The position numbers were made by a program, and so were the translations under genes. Source: Vibrio aestuarianus (GTDB lineage Bacteria; Pseudomonadota; Gammaproteobacteria; Enterobacterales; Vibrionaceae). From it: 64,000 nucleotides of DNA. The notes below the pieces were generated by a model. It saw only the letters and a list, made by a program, of their open reading frames with translations, searched no databases and was not told the origin of the DNA. The DNA is taken from the NCBI RefSeq assembly GCF_012395185.1, contig NZ_JAAZTU010000006.1:62001-126000 (forward strand), given 5' to 3'. Shown here piece after piece: positions 47,150-56,133 of this stretch (the first letter of the stretch is position 1; the number at the start of each line of letters is the position of its first letter).

Positions 47150-47404
47150 ATTTCTTACCTATTATTGATTAATGTATGTATAAAAATAAAAGTTGAACAA
47201 AGATTGAAATCATATGCATAATTCGACGTGGTTGATTTAACGCTAATGGCGTATGAATTGGAAATAAAAGCCCATTAACAGTGCTTTATGCACATAGTTA
47301 ATAACATTTAATTTGTTAGGTTTATGACTAGCAAGTGGCTGAAAAGTAGTGTTTTATGTTTTTTTAGGCTACTTTTAATAGGTAGAGGCAATACAGGTAA
47401 AAGA
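47150..47404. promoter_or_regulatory. Divergent control region of the fimbrial locus
   Basis: AT-rich spacer of ~255 bp between major pilin and the rightward regulator. Contains an inverted repeat ACGC-TAATG-GCGT (47240-47252) and ATGCAT/CATATG palindromes near 47211-47219, candidate operator elements for the two membrane regulators. No promoter assignment is safe. Confidence 0.45.
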
Positions 47405-48022
47405 ATGTTTAAAAAACTTTCTATAGATACAATAAGAAGAACCATCACTTTGATAAACAGCGATTCGGGGCAAGAAAATCAACCCTTGGAACTGAATCGA
47501 AGTGAATATAATTTACTGTTGGCTTTTTGTGAGTCACACGGTGAAGTGATCGATAAACAGGTTCTGATAGAGAAAGGTTGGCCAGGTAGAGTTGTTGGGG
47601 ACAACTCTTTGGCTGTGGCGATCATGAAGTTAAGGAAAAAATTAGACAGTCTAGAGCTTGGGTTTGAAGTGAATAATTTACCCGGAGAAGGGTATGTATT
47701 CATCAATGCAATGAACATCGAGATTGTACATGATGAATCTGGCGCTAATAATGATAATGTCGTTGAGGCTAACGAATCAGGCTATGGGAAAGAATTAAAC
47801 CAAGCACCCATTTTACAAGCTGATGAAGACTATACAGATACGTCTATTAATTCTATTCAAGAAGAGTCGTCTGCAACATCTAACGTATTTCGTCGTTGGA
47901 GTAAGAAACCTGTGGTATGGGAGATCACCATCGCATTGTTTATTGGATTAATCATGTTTTACTTCATCTATCGTGAGGCTTTCGAGTGCTTTGAGTGTTT
48001 TGGTGGAGGTGTCGGTGGTTAG
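47405..48022 (+). CDS. Membrane-bound winged-helix (ToxR-type) regulator, right module
   Basis: 205 aa: winged-helix domain at ~1-100 (LNRSEYNLLLAFCESHGEVIDKQVL, GWPGRVVGDNSLAVAIMKLRKKL, LPGEGYVF), acidic linker, one TM at ~172-189, and a short outer tail with CFECF. ATG at 47405 chosen (AGGTAA upstream); in-frame ATG 47324 would add 27 residues before the domain. Paralogous to the regulator at 40192. Confidence 0.8.
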   Translation: MFKKLSIDTIRRTITLINSDSGQENQPLELNRSEYNLLLAFCESHGEVIDKQVLIEKGWPGRVVGDNSLAVAIMKLRKKLDSLELGFEVNNLPGEGYVFINAMNIEIVHDESGANNDNVVEANESGYGKELNQAPILQADEDYTDTSINSIQEESSATSNVFRRWSKKPVVWEITIALFIGLIMFYFIYREAFECFECFGGGVGG

Positions 48023-48464
48023 TCTTAAGTCCCTTAGTCGTCGGGTTGGGTTGTTCATTGTCATACTGTTTTTAATGCCGTGGTTTTTTTCTTTAGGCAC
48101 TTACTTTTCTGGCTATGCCCATTTTGAAAACGATGAACACGATATTATCTTGAGCGCTAAATCGGGCCTCTATAAAACTATTCATAGTTACGAAGGGCAG
48201 GTATATAGAGTTCATCGAGGAATCTACGCATCTTTGGGTGACTCATTATATTTCTTCTCATTGGGTGGCGATTATGAAGAAAATCTAGATCCCGAATTTG
48301 TCGCTAAGGTCGTGGCGAGAGATCTGGAAAATTACTTCAGAGGTTTGACTCATATTAGAGTTAAGCAACAAGGCGAACATATGATTGGATTAATGCAGAG
48401 AGATGATGTCGAAGAGAAATTCGACCTTGTCATCGTTCAAGGAAGGTTCAAGGTATGGGATTAA
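48015..48464 (+). CDS. Small single-pass membrane protein (paralogue 3)
   Basis: 149 aa from the GTG at 48015 (GGAGG 5 nt upstream, overlapping the regulator stop). TM at ~11-30 (GLFIVILFLMPWFFSLG), then SGLYKTIHSYEG...GIYASLGDSLYFFSLGGDYE, the locus motif. ToxS-like position directly after the regulator. Confidence 0.68.
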   Translation: MVSLKSLSRRVGLFIVILFLMPWFFSLGTYFSGYAHFENDEHDIILSAKSGLYKTIHSYEGQVYRVHRGIYASLGDSLYFFSLGGDYEENLDPEFVAKVVARDLENYFRGLTHIRVKQQGEHMIGLMQRDDVEEKFDLVIVQGRFKVWD

Positions 48465-48901
48465 CTACAACGAAAAAGAAACTTTTGATCTGTGTGCTTT
48501 TATTGGCTCCTTTAAGTCTCCCTTGGATTAACGCTTTGTTCAGTGATTTTGTATTAACAAGTCAATTTTCTGATCGCGAAATCAAAATGGTAGGATCTCA
48601 TGGCCGCTTTAAACTTCAGACTGAGTACGAAGATAGAACACAATCAGTGGTGACAGGTTACTACGGCTCGTTATTTGATACTTTATATATGTTAAGTGTT
48701 AGACAAAACAAAGTGGTTGAAGGAAACCCTAATAACCTAAATGTATTCTTAAAATCTCATCAAGTGCTGGTGGTATTTAAGATAAAGCACAGTGAAGGTC
48801 GAAATTATACACTCAAAAGAGTTGAAGAGGATCCAAGGTTAGGCATGCGTGAAAATAAAATGGAAGCGACAGGTTATTTTGGCCCGCTATCCTCGATTTA
48901 A
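48455..48901 (+). CDS. Small single-pass membrane protein (paralogue 4)
   Basis: 148 aa; TM at ~9-27 (LLICVLLLAPLSLPWINALF), then HGRFKLQTEYED...GYYGSLFDTLYMLSV. GGAAGG lies 8 nt before the ATG; overlaps the previous gene by 10 bp. Last gene of the right module. Confidence 0.68.
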   Translation: MGLTTTKKKLLICVLLLAPLSLPWINALFSDFVLTSQFSDREIKMVGSHGRFKLQTEYEDRTQSVVTGYYGSLFDTLYMLSVRQNKVVEGNPNNLNVFLKSHQVLVVFKIKHSEGRNYTLKRVEEDPRLGMRENKMEATGYFGPLSSI

Positions 48902-49220
48902 TAGTGTTAGGACATTTTCAGATATCACTACTGGGGGCTTTCGCACAGTTGAATTTGTTCAACAGTACAACCTAGCATTTTAATCAAGAAAAACTACTGT
49001 ATAAGTCCCCCTTTCGTTCACACTTAATCCACCCTAAAAAGATAGGGTGACTAGTTTCAGTGTATTGAGCGAGATTTTTGGCGTTTTTGAGGGTTCAAAA
49101 ACGGTGAAACCCCGATGTTGGTAGCATCGGGGTTTCGAATTTTTAGATTTTCGGATGGTAAGGCCGATAGTCTTTATGCAAAAGGTTGGATTTAATCCAA
49201 ACTAATTCCTTGGTAGGAAA
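48902..49220. other. Intergenic region with stacked hairpins
   Basis: 319 bp between the right module and rplY. Three hairpins: 49030-49049 (CACCCTA/TAGGGTG), 49082-49103 (CGTTTTTGA/TCAAAAACG) and the strong 49106-49136 one. No gene seen. Confidence 0.7.
49106..49145. terminator. Bidirectional terminator downstream of rplY
   Basis: GAAACCCCGATG (49106-49117) and CATCGGGGTTTC (49125-49136) form a perfect 12-bp stem; GAATTTTTAG follows on plus and ACCGTTTTTG on minus. Confidence 0.85.
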
Positions 49221-49499
49221 TTAGATGCGGATGAAGTCCATGTGCTCAACTTTTGGCTTGAACGCGTGACGTTGAACATCTTGTGGCTTAACCTTAACTT
49301 CTGCGCCATCAATTACTAGAGTAATTGCTTCGTAGAATTCAGGTTTGTCCATTTGGTTGATCACTAGAGCGTGATCCAGTGCGATAGCAACAGGTGCTGC
49401 TTCACCACCGTAAACAACTGCTGGGAATTGACCAGCGTGACGTAGGCGGCGGCTCGCACCTTTACCTAGTTCAGTACGTAATACTGCTTCGAATTTCAT
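49221..49499 (-). CDS. rplY: 50S ribosomal protein L25
   Basis: 92-aa 5S rRNA-binding protein. Start at 49499 gives [32 protein letters not shown], matching L25 N-termini in Vibrio; an in-frame ATG at 49535 sits in the leader hairpin. Confidence 0.96.
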   Translation of the reverse strand: MKFEAVLRTELGKGASRRLRHAGQFPAVVYGGEAAPVAIALDHALVINQMDKPEFYEAITLVIDGAEVKVKPQDVQRHAFKPKVEHMDFIRI

Positions 49500-49532
49500 A
49501 GTTTTTACACTCAAATTAGTAAAAATAAACTT

Positions 49533-49561
49533 CATATCGGCAATGCGACCTTGCTGATATG
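49533..49561 (-). promoter_or_regulatory. Structured leader upstream of rplY
   Basis: On the minus strand CATATC-a-GCAA...TTGC-c-GATATG forms a stem with one A-C mismatch about 35 nt before rplY. A Gammaproteobacterial L25 leader with autogenous control is known; this hairpin may be part of it. Confidence 0.5.
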
Positions 49562-49691
49562 GTATAGCTTTGGCTGTTGATCAATGATTACAACCAAAAC
49601 GAGCGCGGATACTAGCATTCTATCGCTGTTCGAGCAATAAAAAATGCGGTTCAATAAGCAGTTTTAGTGTGATCTGGCTTACGGTGAAATA

Positions 49692-51032
49692 TTAGACTTT
49701 GCGTAAGGTTAACAGTGCTTGTAAACCTCCCATCGGACTGCGCGATAAAGTCAGCGAGCCACGGTAACTGTGTGCCATTTCACTGACGATATTTAAGCCA
49801 AGCCCAGTGCCAGCTGTCGTCTCATCGAGCCTAATACCTCTTTGCACTGCTTTGGATAAATCTTGTTCCGCTATACCTGGTCCATCGTCTTCTATATAAA
49901 TATCAACCCAACCTTTTTGGGCCACTTTTGAATGGACACGTACTAACGAACGTGCCCATTTATAGCTGTTTTCGAGTAGGTTACCGAGCATTTCATCGAG
50001 GTCTGTGGGGTCAACCGCCACATCAAGCTCAGAATCGAGCTCGTTGACAAGCACAATGTCTCGTTTTGCATAGACCTTATCAAACGCCATAGAAATTGCA
50101 TCAACACGTTCACAAGGGTTCGCTTTGACTGCCAGAATATTGGTCGACCCTGCCATGCGAGCTCGTCCTAAGTGGTAGTCGATCTGTTTTTGTAATTGCT
50201 CAACGGGTGTACGCAGTTTTTCTTGTTGAGAGGGCTCTAGGTGATCAATTTCATTTCTGAGGACTGAAATCGGTGTTTTTAATGCATGCGATAAATTGCC
50301 GGCATGCTGTCGTGCGCGTTGTAACAGTTCTTGATAGTGGAAGAGTAGGGCATTTAAGTCACTAACTAGTGGGAAGACTTCCTTTGGATATTCGTCACTG
50401 AGTGCTGATTTTTCACCTTTGCGCAATACGGCGAGTTCACGCTGCATTTTGTTTAATGGACGAAGAGACCAGCTTACCTGAGCACCAATTAACAGTAACA
50501 CTCCACTAAATAGCAAACCTAAAATCATCCAAAGTTGGCTAATGACACTATTGAGCGTTTCTTGCAAGGGTGCTTCATCCAATCCAATTGTGATGCTAAT
50601 CGGGCCAGAAAAATCGGGTAAGTAAACGGTGCGTTCAATCGTGGTAAGTTTTTCGTCTTTTGCGCCCTTAACGATATTTTGTAACCCATGCTTTTCTAGA
50701 ATTAAACGTTTGTCCCACAGCGAACGAGAGCGGAGCGATTGACCGTCTACTGATGCCATCCAGTACAAACCACTGTATGGCTGATTAAAGCGAGGGTCGG
50801 AGAGGCGAGTCGAAAGGATGAGGTTGCCTTTGGCGTCGGCTTCTAAGTTGGCGGTGATTTCATCCATCGCCAAGCTAAGTTGACCGCGTACGTCATCTAT
50901 CAAATAGTCTTTGACCAGAGTCGGAATACCAATGCCAGCAGCTAAGATCATCGCACTAAGCCAAAAGGTTGCAGCCAATAATAAGCGACTCTTTAAGCTG
51001 AGTCGTTTGAATGTCACGTTTTTATTTGGCAT
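49692..51032 (-). CDS. PhoQ-like sensor histidine kinase
   Basis: 446 aa: TM1 ~17-40, periplasmic sensor ~41-165, TM2 ~165-187, HAMP, H-box NLSHALKTPISVL (His249), then N-box LGNLLENSYKWA and G-box DDGPGIA, GTGLGLNIV. HALKTP type kinases cluster with PhoQ. Overlaps the regulator gene by 11 bp. Ligand not assignable; a PhoQ-like acidic patch is not evident. Confidence 0.87.
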   Translation of the reverse strand: MPNKNVTFKRLSLKSRLLLAATFWLSAMILAAGIGIPTLVKDYLIDDVRGQLSLAMDEITANLEADAKGNLILSTRLSDPRFNQPYSGLYWMASVDGQSLRSRSLWDKRLILEKHGLQNIVKGAKDEKLTTIERTVYLPDFSGPISITIGLDEAPLQETLNSVISQLWMILGLLFSGVLLLIGAQVSWSLRPLNKMQRELAVLRKGEKSALSDEYPKEVFPLVSDLNALLFHYQELLQRARQHAGNLSHALKTPISVLRNEIDHLEPSQQEKLRTPVEQLQKQIDYHLGRARMAGSTNILAVKANPCERVDAISMAFDKVYAKRDIVLVNELDSELDVAVDPTDLDEMLGNLLENSYKWARSLVRVHSKVAQKGWVDIYIEDDGPGIAEQDLSKAVQRGIRLDETTAGTGLGLNIVSEMAHSYRGSLTLSRSPMGGLQALLTLRKV

Positions 51033-51681
51033 TCAGCTGGTACCCCAGGCCTCTTACCGTTTTGATGATGTTGTTATTAATTTTCTTGCGAATACGCCCA
51101 ATGAACACCTCAATCGTATTTGAGTCACGATCAAAATCTTGTTTGTAGATATGTTCAACCAGTTCGGTGCGTGAGATGACCTTATCTTGGTTGTGCATGA
51201 AATAGGCAACCACTTTGTATTCTAAGGCGGTCAGGCTAACTGCTTGTCCTTGCCACATGACTTTGGAACTGCGGGTATCGAGGCTTAAATCTCCAATCTG
51301 CATGATAGGTGAAGCGTTACCGGATGCTCGGCGCAGTTGTGCGCGTATGCGAGCGGTCAATTCAACCATCTCAAACGGTTTGGTGAGATAGTCATCGGCA
51401 CCGGCATTTAAACCCTCAACTCGTTGGGTTAAGGTGTCGCGCGCGCTGAGAATCACAATTGGCGTATTGATGTTTTCATCTCGAATGCCTTTCAAGACCG
51501 TCAAGCCATCGATTTTGGGTAAACCCAGGTCGAGGACTATGACGTCCCACTCTTCAGAGGTAGCACGATAAAGAGCATCAATACCATCTTGCGATAATTC
51601 AGGCACCCAGCCTGTTTGTTCAAGGGATTCTATGATCTGTTCACCAAGGCGCGCGTCGTCTTCAACCACCAGTATTTTCAT
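51022..51681 (-). CDS. PhoP-like OmpR-family response regulator
   Basis: 219 aa: receiver with Asp51 (VIVLDLGLPKIDG), Thr/Lys switch LTKPF, and OmpR-type winged helix ending TVRGLGYQL. Second in PepSY-regulator-kinase operon. Confidence 0.9.
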   Translation of the reverse strand: MKILVVEDDARLGEQIIESLEQTGWVPELSQDGIDALYRATSEEWDVIVLDLGLPKIDGLTVLKGIRDENINTPIVILSARDTLTQRVEGLNAGADDYLTKPFEMVELTARIRAQLRRASGNASPIMQIGDLSLDTRSSKVMWQGQAVSLTALEYKVVAYFMHNQDKVISRTELVEHIYKQDFDRDSNTIEVFIGRIRKKINNNIIKTVRGLGYQLNAK

Positions 51682-51690
51682 TTTTATTCT

Positions 51691-52080
51691 CTATTTTTTG
51701 ATAATGCCACGTATATTTCGACCACGAATTTCCATCAATTCAAGTGTAGTGGCATTATATTCTACGCGAATAACATTATTTTCGTGTACCAACTTCAACT
51801 CATATATCCATTCGTCATCATCTTCATCTAATTCGACTTTAATAACGCGACCATTCAGTTCTTTATCAATAGTGGCGTACAGTTCAGAAAAGGGGCGAAT
51901 AAGGCCATTTTGAACCGCAGCATAGACTTCATCTTGATCTTCATCGATTTCGACTTTTGTACCAGCTTTGTATGTGTCTTGAACTAAATGGTTAACATCA
52001 TTATCGCTTGCAAACACAGGCGATGATAACGATGAGAATAGCAATAAGCTTGTTATGGCTTTCATCGGTTTAATTTGCAT
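51691..52080 (-). CDS. PepSY-domain periplasmic protein
   Basis: 129 aa with signal peptide (SSPVFA). Two similar acidic segments (KVEIDEDQDEVYAAV and KVELDEDDDEWIYELK) mark a tandem PepSY fold, possibly metal- or protease-related. It lies 9 bp upstream of the response regulator and is probably a signal modulator or target of the system. Confidence 0.8.
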   Translation of the reverse strand: MQIKPMKAITSLLLFSSLSSPVFASDNDVNHLVQDTYKAGTKVEIDEDQDEVYAAVQNGLIRPFSELYATIDKELNGRVIKVELDEDDDEWIYELKLVHENNVIRVEYNATTLELMEIRGRNIRGIIKK

Positions 52081-52142
52081 GTTGTGAGCCCTTCAAACAA
52101 GGAGATCTAAATATAAATAACGCAATATGAATAGAATCTGAA

Positions 52143-53885
52143 TCAGCGATTTTGTAATTCATCTTCAAAGATCTTGTCACGCATTTTCCAAAAACGTCCT
52201 ACTTTCCTAGCAATCACAAATTGCGGGGGACGAAATCGGTGCTGATGTGCCACTACCTTTGATGGCGATGCCGCTTCAAATGGCCGATGACGATCTGCAA
52301 GGTGTGGTCGCACAAATTGGTTGAGAAAGGCCTGTTTTTGCTTTTTGGTTGTTAGCGACCAAAATTCATGGACTTGCGCTTGGTTGTCCCCTCGGTATGT
52401 GACTTTCAATTGTGATTGACCTACGTCGCTTTTGTGTACGTTAAGATCCATTTCCAAACATTCGAAAACGAGTGCGTCCTTTAGGTTGAGTGCTTCTTTC
52501 AGTTTTTTATCAGGGTCAACTAATGTGGCGTCACATTCGTGACAGATTCGCGCGGCAATATCATTGTCTGCACCGCACTCACCGCAATATTTGGCTCTAA
52601 AACGATAACCACAATGTTCGCGCTCGCCGGTTTCTTCATCAGTCAAGTAACCTTGGCAGCGTCGGCCATAATGCTCAATCAAAAAACCAGCAGCGTCCAG
52701 TTTACCCCAGAAGTTATTATTGAAACCGCAAGCAGGGCAGGGAATAGTGATAATTTCACTGTTGGGGTCAGGTTTTGGCTCGCCAACTTCAGGCTGATAA
52801 AGGTCATAGTTATTACCTGCATAATCTAATATCAGGCATTCCGTTTTTCCGGGAGAAAGACGTAAACCTCGCCCAACAATTTGTTGATAAAGGCTGATGG
52901 ATTCGGTGGGGCGTAAAATGGCAATCAAGTCAACGTGTGGTGCATCAAACCCTGTGGTGAGAACGGAAACATTGACCAAGAATTTAATTTTCCGTTGTTT
53001 GAATTGTTGGATAATGGCGTCCCGCTCTGGTGTCGGGGTGTCTCCGATGACGATGGCGGTTTGTTCTTTTGGCAGCAGTTGAACGATTTCTTGAGCGTGG
53101 CGAACAGTAGCAGCAAAAACCATGACACCTTGTTTTTGCTGTGCGAGATGAATGATTTGTTCAACGATCTGTGGCGTGGCACGTTTTGATTGTTCGATCA
53201 CCATATCTAATTCCGCTTCTTTATAGCGGCCAGTATTGGTTGGTTTTAGTTGTGAAAAGTCATAGCTCAATACTGGCGCGTCAATCATGCGCGCTGGTGT
53301 AAGAAATTCCTCATCCAATAGATAACGTATCGGCAGTTCAAAAATACAGTCACGAAAGAAGCGGGGTTCCTCGCTGCGAACTTGGCCGCGGGTATGGTAT
53401 TGATAAATCCAGCCCATTCCCAAACGATACGGAGTAGCGGTTAACCCTAATACTTTGATGCCAGGGTTGAGTTGCGTCAAATGTGAAATAACTTTTTGAT
53501 AACTGCTACTTTTCTCGTCTGGTACGCGATGGCATTCATCAATCACCAGCAATGAAAACTGATTTTTGAAAGCGTCTAAATTTCGCACTACTGATTGAAC
53601 GGATGCAAACACTACTTGCTGTTCGGTTTCTTTACGACCGAGTCCTGCTGAGAAAATACCACCTTGCAAGCCATAGCCTTCATATTTGGCATGGTTTTGC
53701 TCAACCAACTCTTTTACGTGTGCCAGCACTAATACGCGCCCTTTGGCAAGTCTGGCTAGTTCTGCAATGACTAAGCTTTTACCAGCGCCGGTGGGTAATA
53801 CAATGACCGCGGGGGTTGAATGCTTCCTAAAATAATGGATGACGGCTTTTACTGAGTCGGATTGATAAGGGCGAAGCGTATACAT
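52143..53885 (-). CDS. radD: DNA repair helicase RadD (YejH)
   Basis: 580-aa SF2 helicase. Start ATG 53885 (MYTLRPYQ) corresponds to E. coli RadD's MIFTLRPYQ. Motifs GTGAGKS-type PTGAGKS, DECH, GLTATPYRLG, and VNVSVLTTGFDAPHVDLI...QQIVGRGLRLSPGKT; C-terminal zinc-like cysteines CPACGF...CGECGADND...CHEC. RadD works with RecA/SSB in recombination intermediates. Monocistronic, divergent from rsuA. Confidence 0.95.
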   Translation of the reverse strand: MYTLRPYQSDSVKAVIHYFRKHSTPAVIVLPTGAGKSLVIAELARLAKGRVLVLAHVKELVEQNHAKYEGYGLQGGIFSAGLGRKETEQQVVFASVQSVVRNLDAFKNQFSLLVIDECHRVPDEKSSSYQKVISHLTQLNPGIKVLGLTATPYRLGMGWIYQYHTRGQVRSEEPRFFRDCIFELPIRYLLDEEFLTPARMIDAPVLSYDFSQLKPTNTGRYKEAELDMVIEQSKRATPQIVEQIIHLAQQKQGVMVFAATVRHAQEIVQLLPKEQTAIVIGDTPTPERDAIIQQFKQRKIKFLVNVSVLTTGFDAPHVDLIAILRPTESISLYQQIVGRGLRLSPGKTECLILDYAGNNYDLYQPEVGEPKPDPNSEIITIPCPACGFNNNFWGKLDAAGFLIEHYGRRCQGYLTDEETGEREHCGYRFRAKYCGECGADNDIAARICHECDATLVDPDKKLKEALNLKDALVFECLEMDLNVHKSDVGQSQLKVTYRGDNQAQVHEFWSLTTKKQKQAFLNQFVRPHLADRHRPFEAASPSKVVAHQHRFRPPQFVIARKVGRFWKMRDKIFEDELQNR

Positions 53886-53987
53886 AAAACGTTTGTTCTC
53901 TGAGTGAGCCACAATAAAACAGTGAAATAGATCAACTATTTCATTTTCGCCGAGTATAATACCCGACTTGATTTAGATGAGGTAATC

Positions 53988-54683
53988 ATGCGTTTAGATA
54001 AATTTTTGTGTGATGCATTGGGTGCAACACGTAAAGAAGCTACCCAAATCATTAAAAGTGGCGATGTTACAGTGAATGGTTTGACCGCGAAAAGTGGTTC
54101 ATACAAAGTCACTGAAAGTTGTGAAGTGGAATGGCAAGGGCGAGAAATTAAGCCGCAAGGTCCACGCTATATCATGCTTTATAAGCCTGAAGGTTACGTT
54201 TGCTCGCATGAAGATGGCTTCAACCATACCGCTTTTGTGCTGCTGGATGAAATCAAAATGCAAGATTTACATTTTGCAGGACGCTTAGATGTGGATACCA
54301 CCGGATTAGTTTTAATTACTGATGACGGGCAGTGGTCACATCGTATTACCTCGCCGAAACATAAATGCGACAAGACATACCGTGTGTGGCTTGCGGACCC
54401 TATTCAACCGACCTATATTGAACAATTTTTAACTGGCATTGAGCTGCGCAATGAACGTGAATTGACCTTGCCTGCACAGCTTGAAATTGTTGACGACAAT
54501 CAATGTTTGCTAACTATTCATGAAGGTAAATACCACCAAGTGAAGCGCATGTTTGCGGCATTGGGTAATAAAGTCGTGGCATTGCACCGCGAGCGTATTG
54601 GTCACATTGAGCTTGATGAAACGCTTGAGCCTGGTGAGTACCGATATCTCACCGAAGCCGAAGTCGCGTCTATTTGGAAATAG
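53988..54683 (+). CDS. rsuA: 16S rRNA pseudouridine-516 synthase RsuA
   Basis: 231 aa: S4 domain (MRLDKFLCDALGATRKEATQIIKSGDVTVNG) and catalytic GRLDVDTTGLVLITDDG, with KYHQVKRMFAALGN near the end. Modifies U516 of 16S rRNA. Confidence 0.95.
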   Translation: MRLDKFLCDALGATRKEATQIIKSGDVTVNGLTAKSGSYKVTESCEVEWQGREIKPQGPRYIMLYKPEGYVCSHEDGFNHTAFVLLDEIKMQDLHFAGRLDVDTTGLVLITDDGQWSHRITSPKHKCDKTYRVWLADPIQPTYIEQFLTGIELRNERELTLPAQLEIVDDNQCLLTIHEGKYHQVKRMFAALGNKVVALHRERIGHIELDETLEPGEYRYLTEAEVASIWK

Positions 54684-54924
54684 TGGTTTGCGACACCGAG
54701 TTTTGTGCCGGTAACGCGATTAAAGCTAGGGAAATAATAACGCATACGAAATAGTTTGTTTCCTAATCAGAACTGGTTTTTTTCTGCCGATTCACCGACT
54801 ATGGGTTACTTCGCGTTTAAACGTCCACTTTTAGCTTTCAGCCATGTAAAAGATTTAGAGATCACAGCAAACTTCGTTACTTGCTGTGTATTTTCTATCA
54901 ACGAATTTCAATTTTTGGAGAACC

Positions 54925-56133
54925 ATGACTTCATCTCAACCTTCCCAAGCTAACCATACCGCCCATATCAGTTTTGTCCTTTTTCTGGTTTTAGGGGCGA
55001 TTGGTGCGTTGACACCGTTAGCAATTGATATGTACCTACCCGCCATGCCAGCGATAGCAAAAGACTTGGGTGTGAGCGCGGGATCGGTACAAATTACCTT
55101 GACAGCCTATACTGCAGGTTTTGCGATTGGCCAGCTTTTGCATGGTCCATTAGCCGATAGTTTTGGTCGTCGTCCAGTCATACTCATTGGTGTTACATTT
55201 TTTGGCGTTGCGGCAGCGGTGAGCGCAACAACTGATGGTATTGATGCGTTGACTTATGTGCGTGCCGCTCAAGGCTTTGCTGGTGCGGCTGCGGCAGTGG
55301 TGATTCAGGCTGTCGTTCGCGATATGTTTGATAGAGAAGATTTCGCGCGCGCGATGTCTTTTGTCACTTTAGTAATGACTGTGGCACCCTTAGTGGCACC
55401 GATGGTTGGTGGACACCTTGCTATTTGGTTCGGTTGGCGTTCGATCTTTTGGGTTTTGGCGATTTTTGCCGCCGTTGTGATTGTGTTGGTTTTTTGGAAA
55501 ATCCCCGAAACACTGCGTGTTGAAGACCGTCAGCCCCTGCGTTTTAAAAGTACTATCCGTAACTATGTACAACTGTGTCGTAACCGAGTCGCGATGGGGC
55601 TGATATTCTCTGGTGCTTTTTCTTTTGCTGGAATGTTTGCTTTTTTGACCGCAGGTTCATTTGTTTATATTGATATTTACGGCGTTAGTCCAGAGCAGTT
55701 TGGCTACTTATTCGGCCTTAATATTGTGGCAATGATTTTGATGACCACCTTAAATGGACGCATTGTGAAAAAAGTCGGTTCACATGCGATGCTTCGCTTT
55801 GGTTTGTTTATTCAATTATGCGCAGGTGTTGGCTTGTTTGCAGGCTGGGCTTTGGATCTAGGCTTATGGGGCATTGTGCCATTTGTGGTGCTGTTTATTG
55901 GTACACTCTCCACTATTGGTAGTAACTCGATGGGGCTGTTACTTAGCGGCTACCCAAAAATGGCAGGTACAGCTTCTTCATTGGCGGGGACGTTGCGTTT
56001 TGGTACAGGTTCGGTCGTAGGTGCGGTGGTTGCTATGATGCCAAGTGATGCTGCATGGCCAATGATTTTAGTCATGGCAGCGTGTGCGTTATTATCATCT
56101 TTATTTTATTGGACATTAGGAAAAAAGGCGTAA
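54925..56133 (+). CDS. Bcr/CflA-family multidrug MFS exporter
   Basis: 402-aa 12-TM MFS transporter. Start at 54925 has GGAG 4 nt upstream. LGALTPLAIDMYLPAMPAIAKDLG and HGPLADSFGRRPVIL are typical of Bcr/CflA. Its stop overlaps the next start (TAATG). Substrate drug unknown. Confidence 0.9.
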   Translation: MTSSQPSQANHTAHISFVLFLVLGAIGALTPLAIDMYLPAMPAIAKDLGVSAGSVQITLTAYTAGFAIGQLLHGPLADSFGRRPVILIGVTFFGVAAAVSATTDGIDALTYVRAAQGFAGAAAAVVIQAVVRDMFDREDFARAMSFVTLVMTVAPLVAPMVGGHLAIWFGWRSIFWVLAIFAAVVIVLVFWKIPETLRVEDRQPLRFKSTIRNYVQLCRNRVAMGLIFSGAFSFAGMFAFLTAGSFVYIDIYGVSPEQFGYLFGLNIVAMILMTTLNGRIVKKVGSHAMLRFGLFIQLCAGVGLFAGWALDLGLWGIVPFVVLFIGTLSTIGSNSMGLLLSGYPKMAGTASSLAGTLRFGTGSVVGAVVAMMPSDAAWPMILVMAACALLSSLFYWTLGKKA

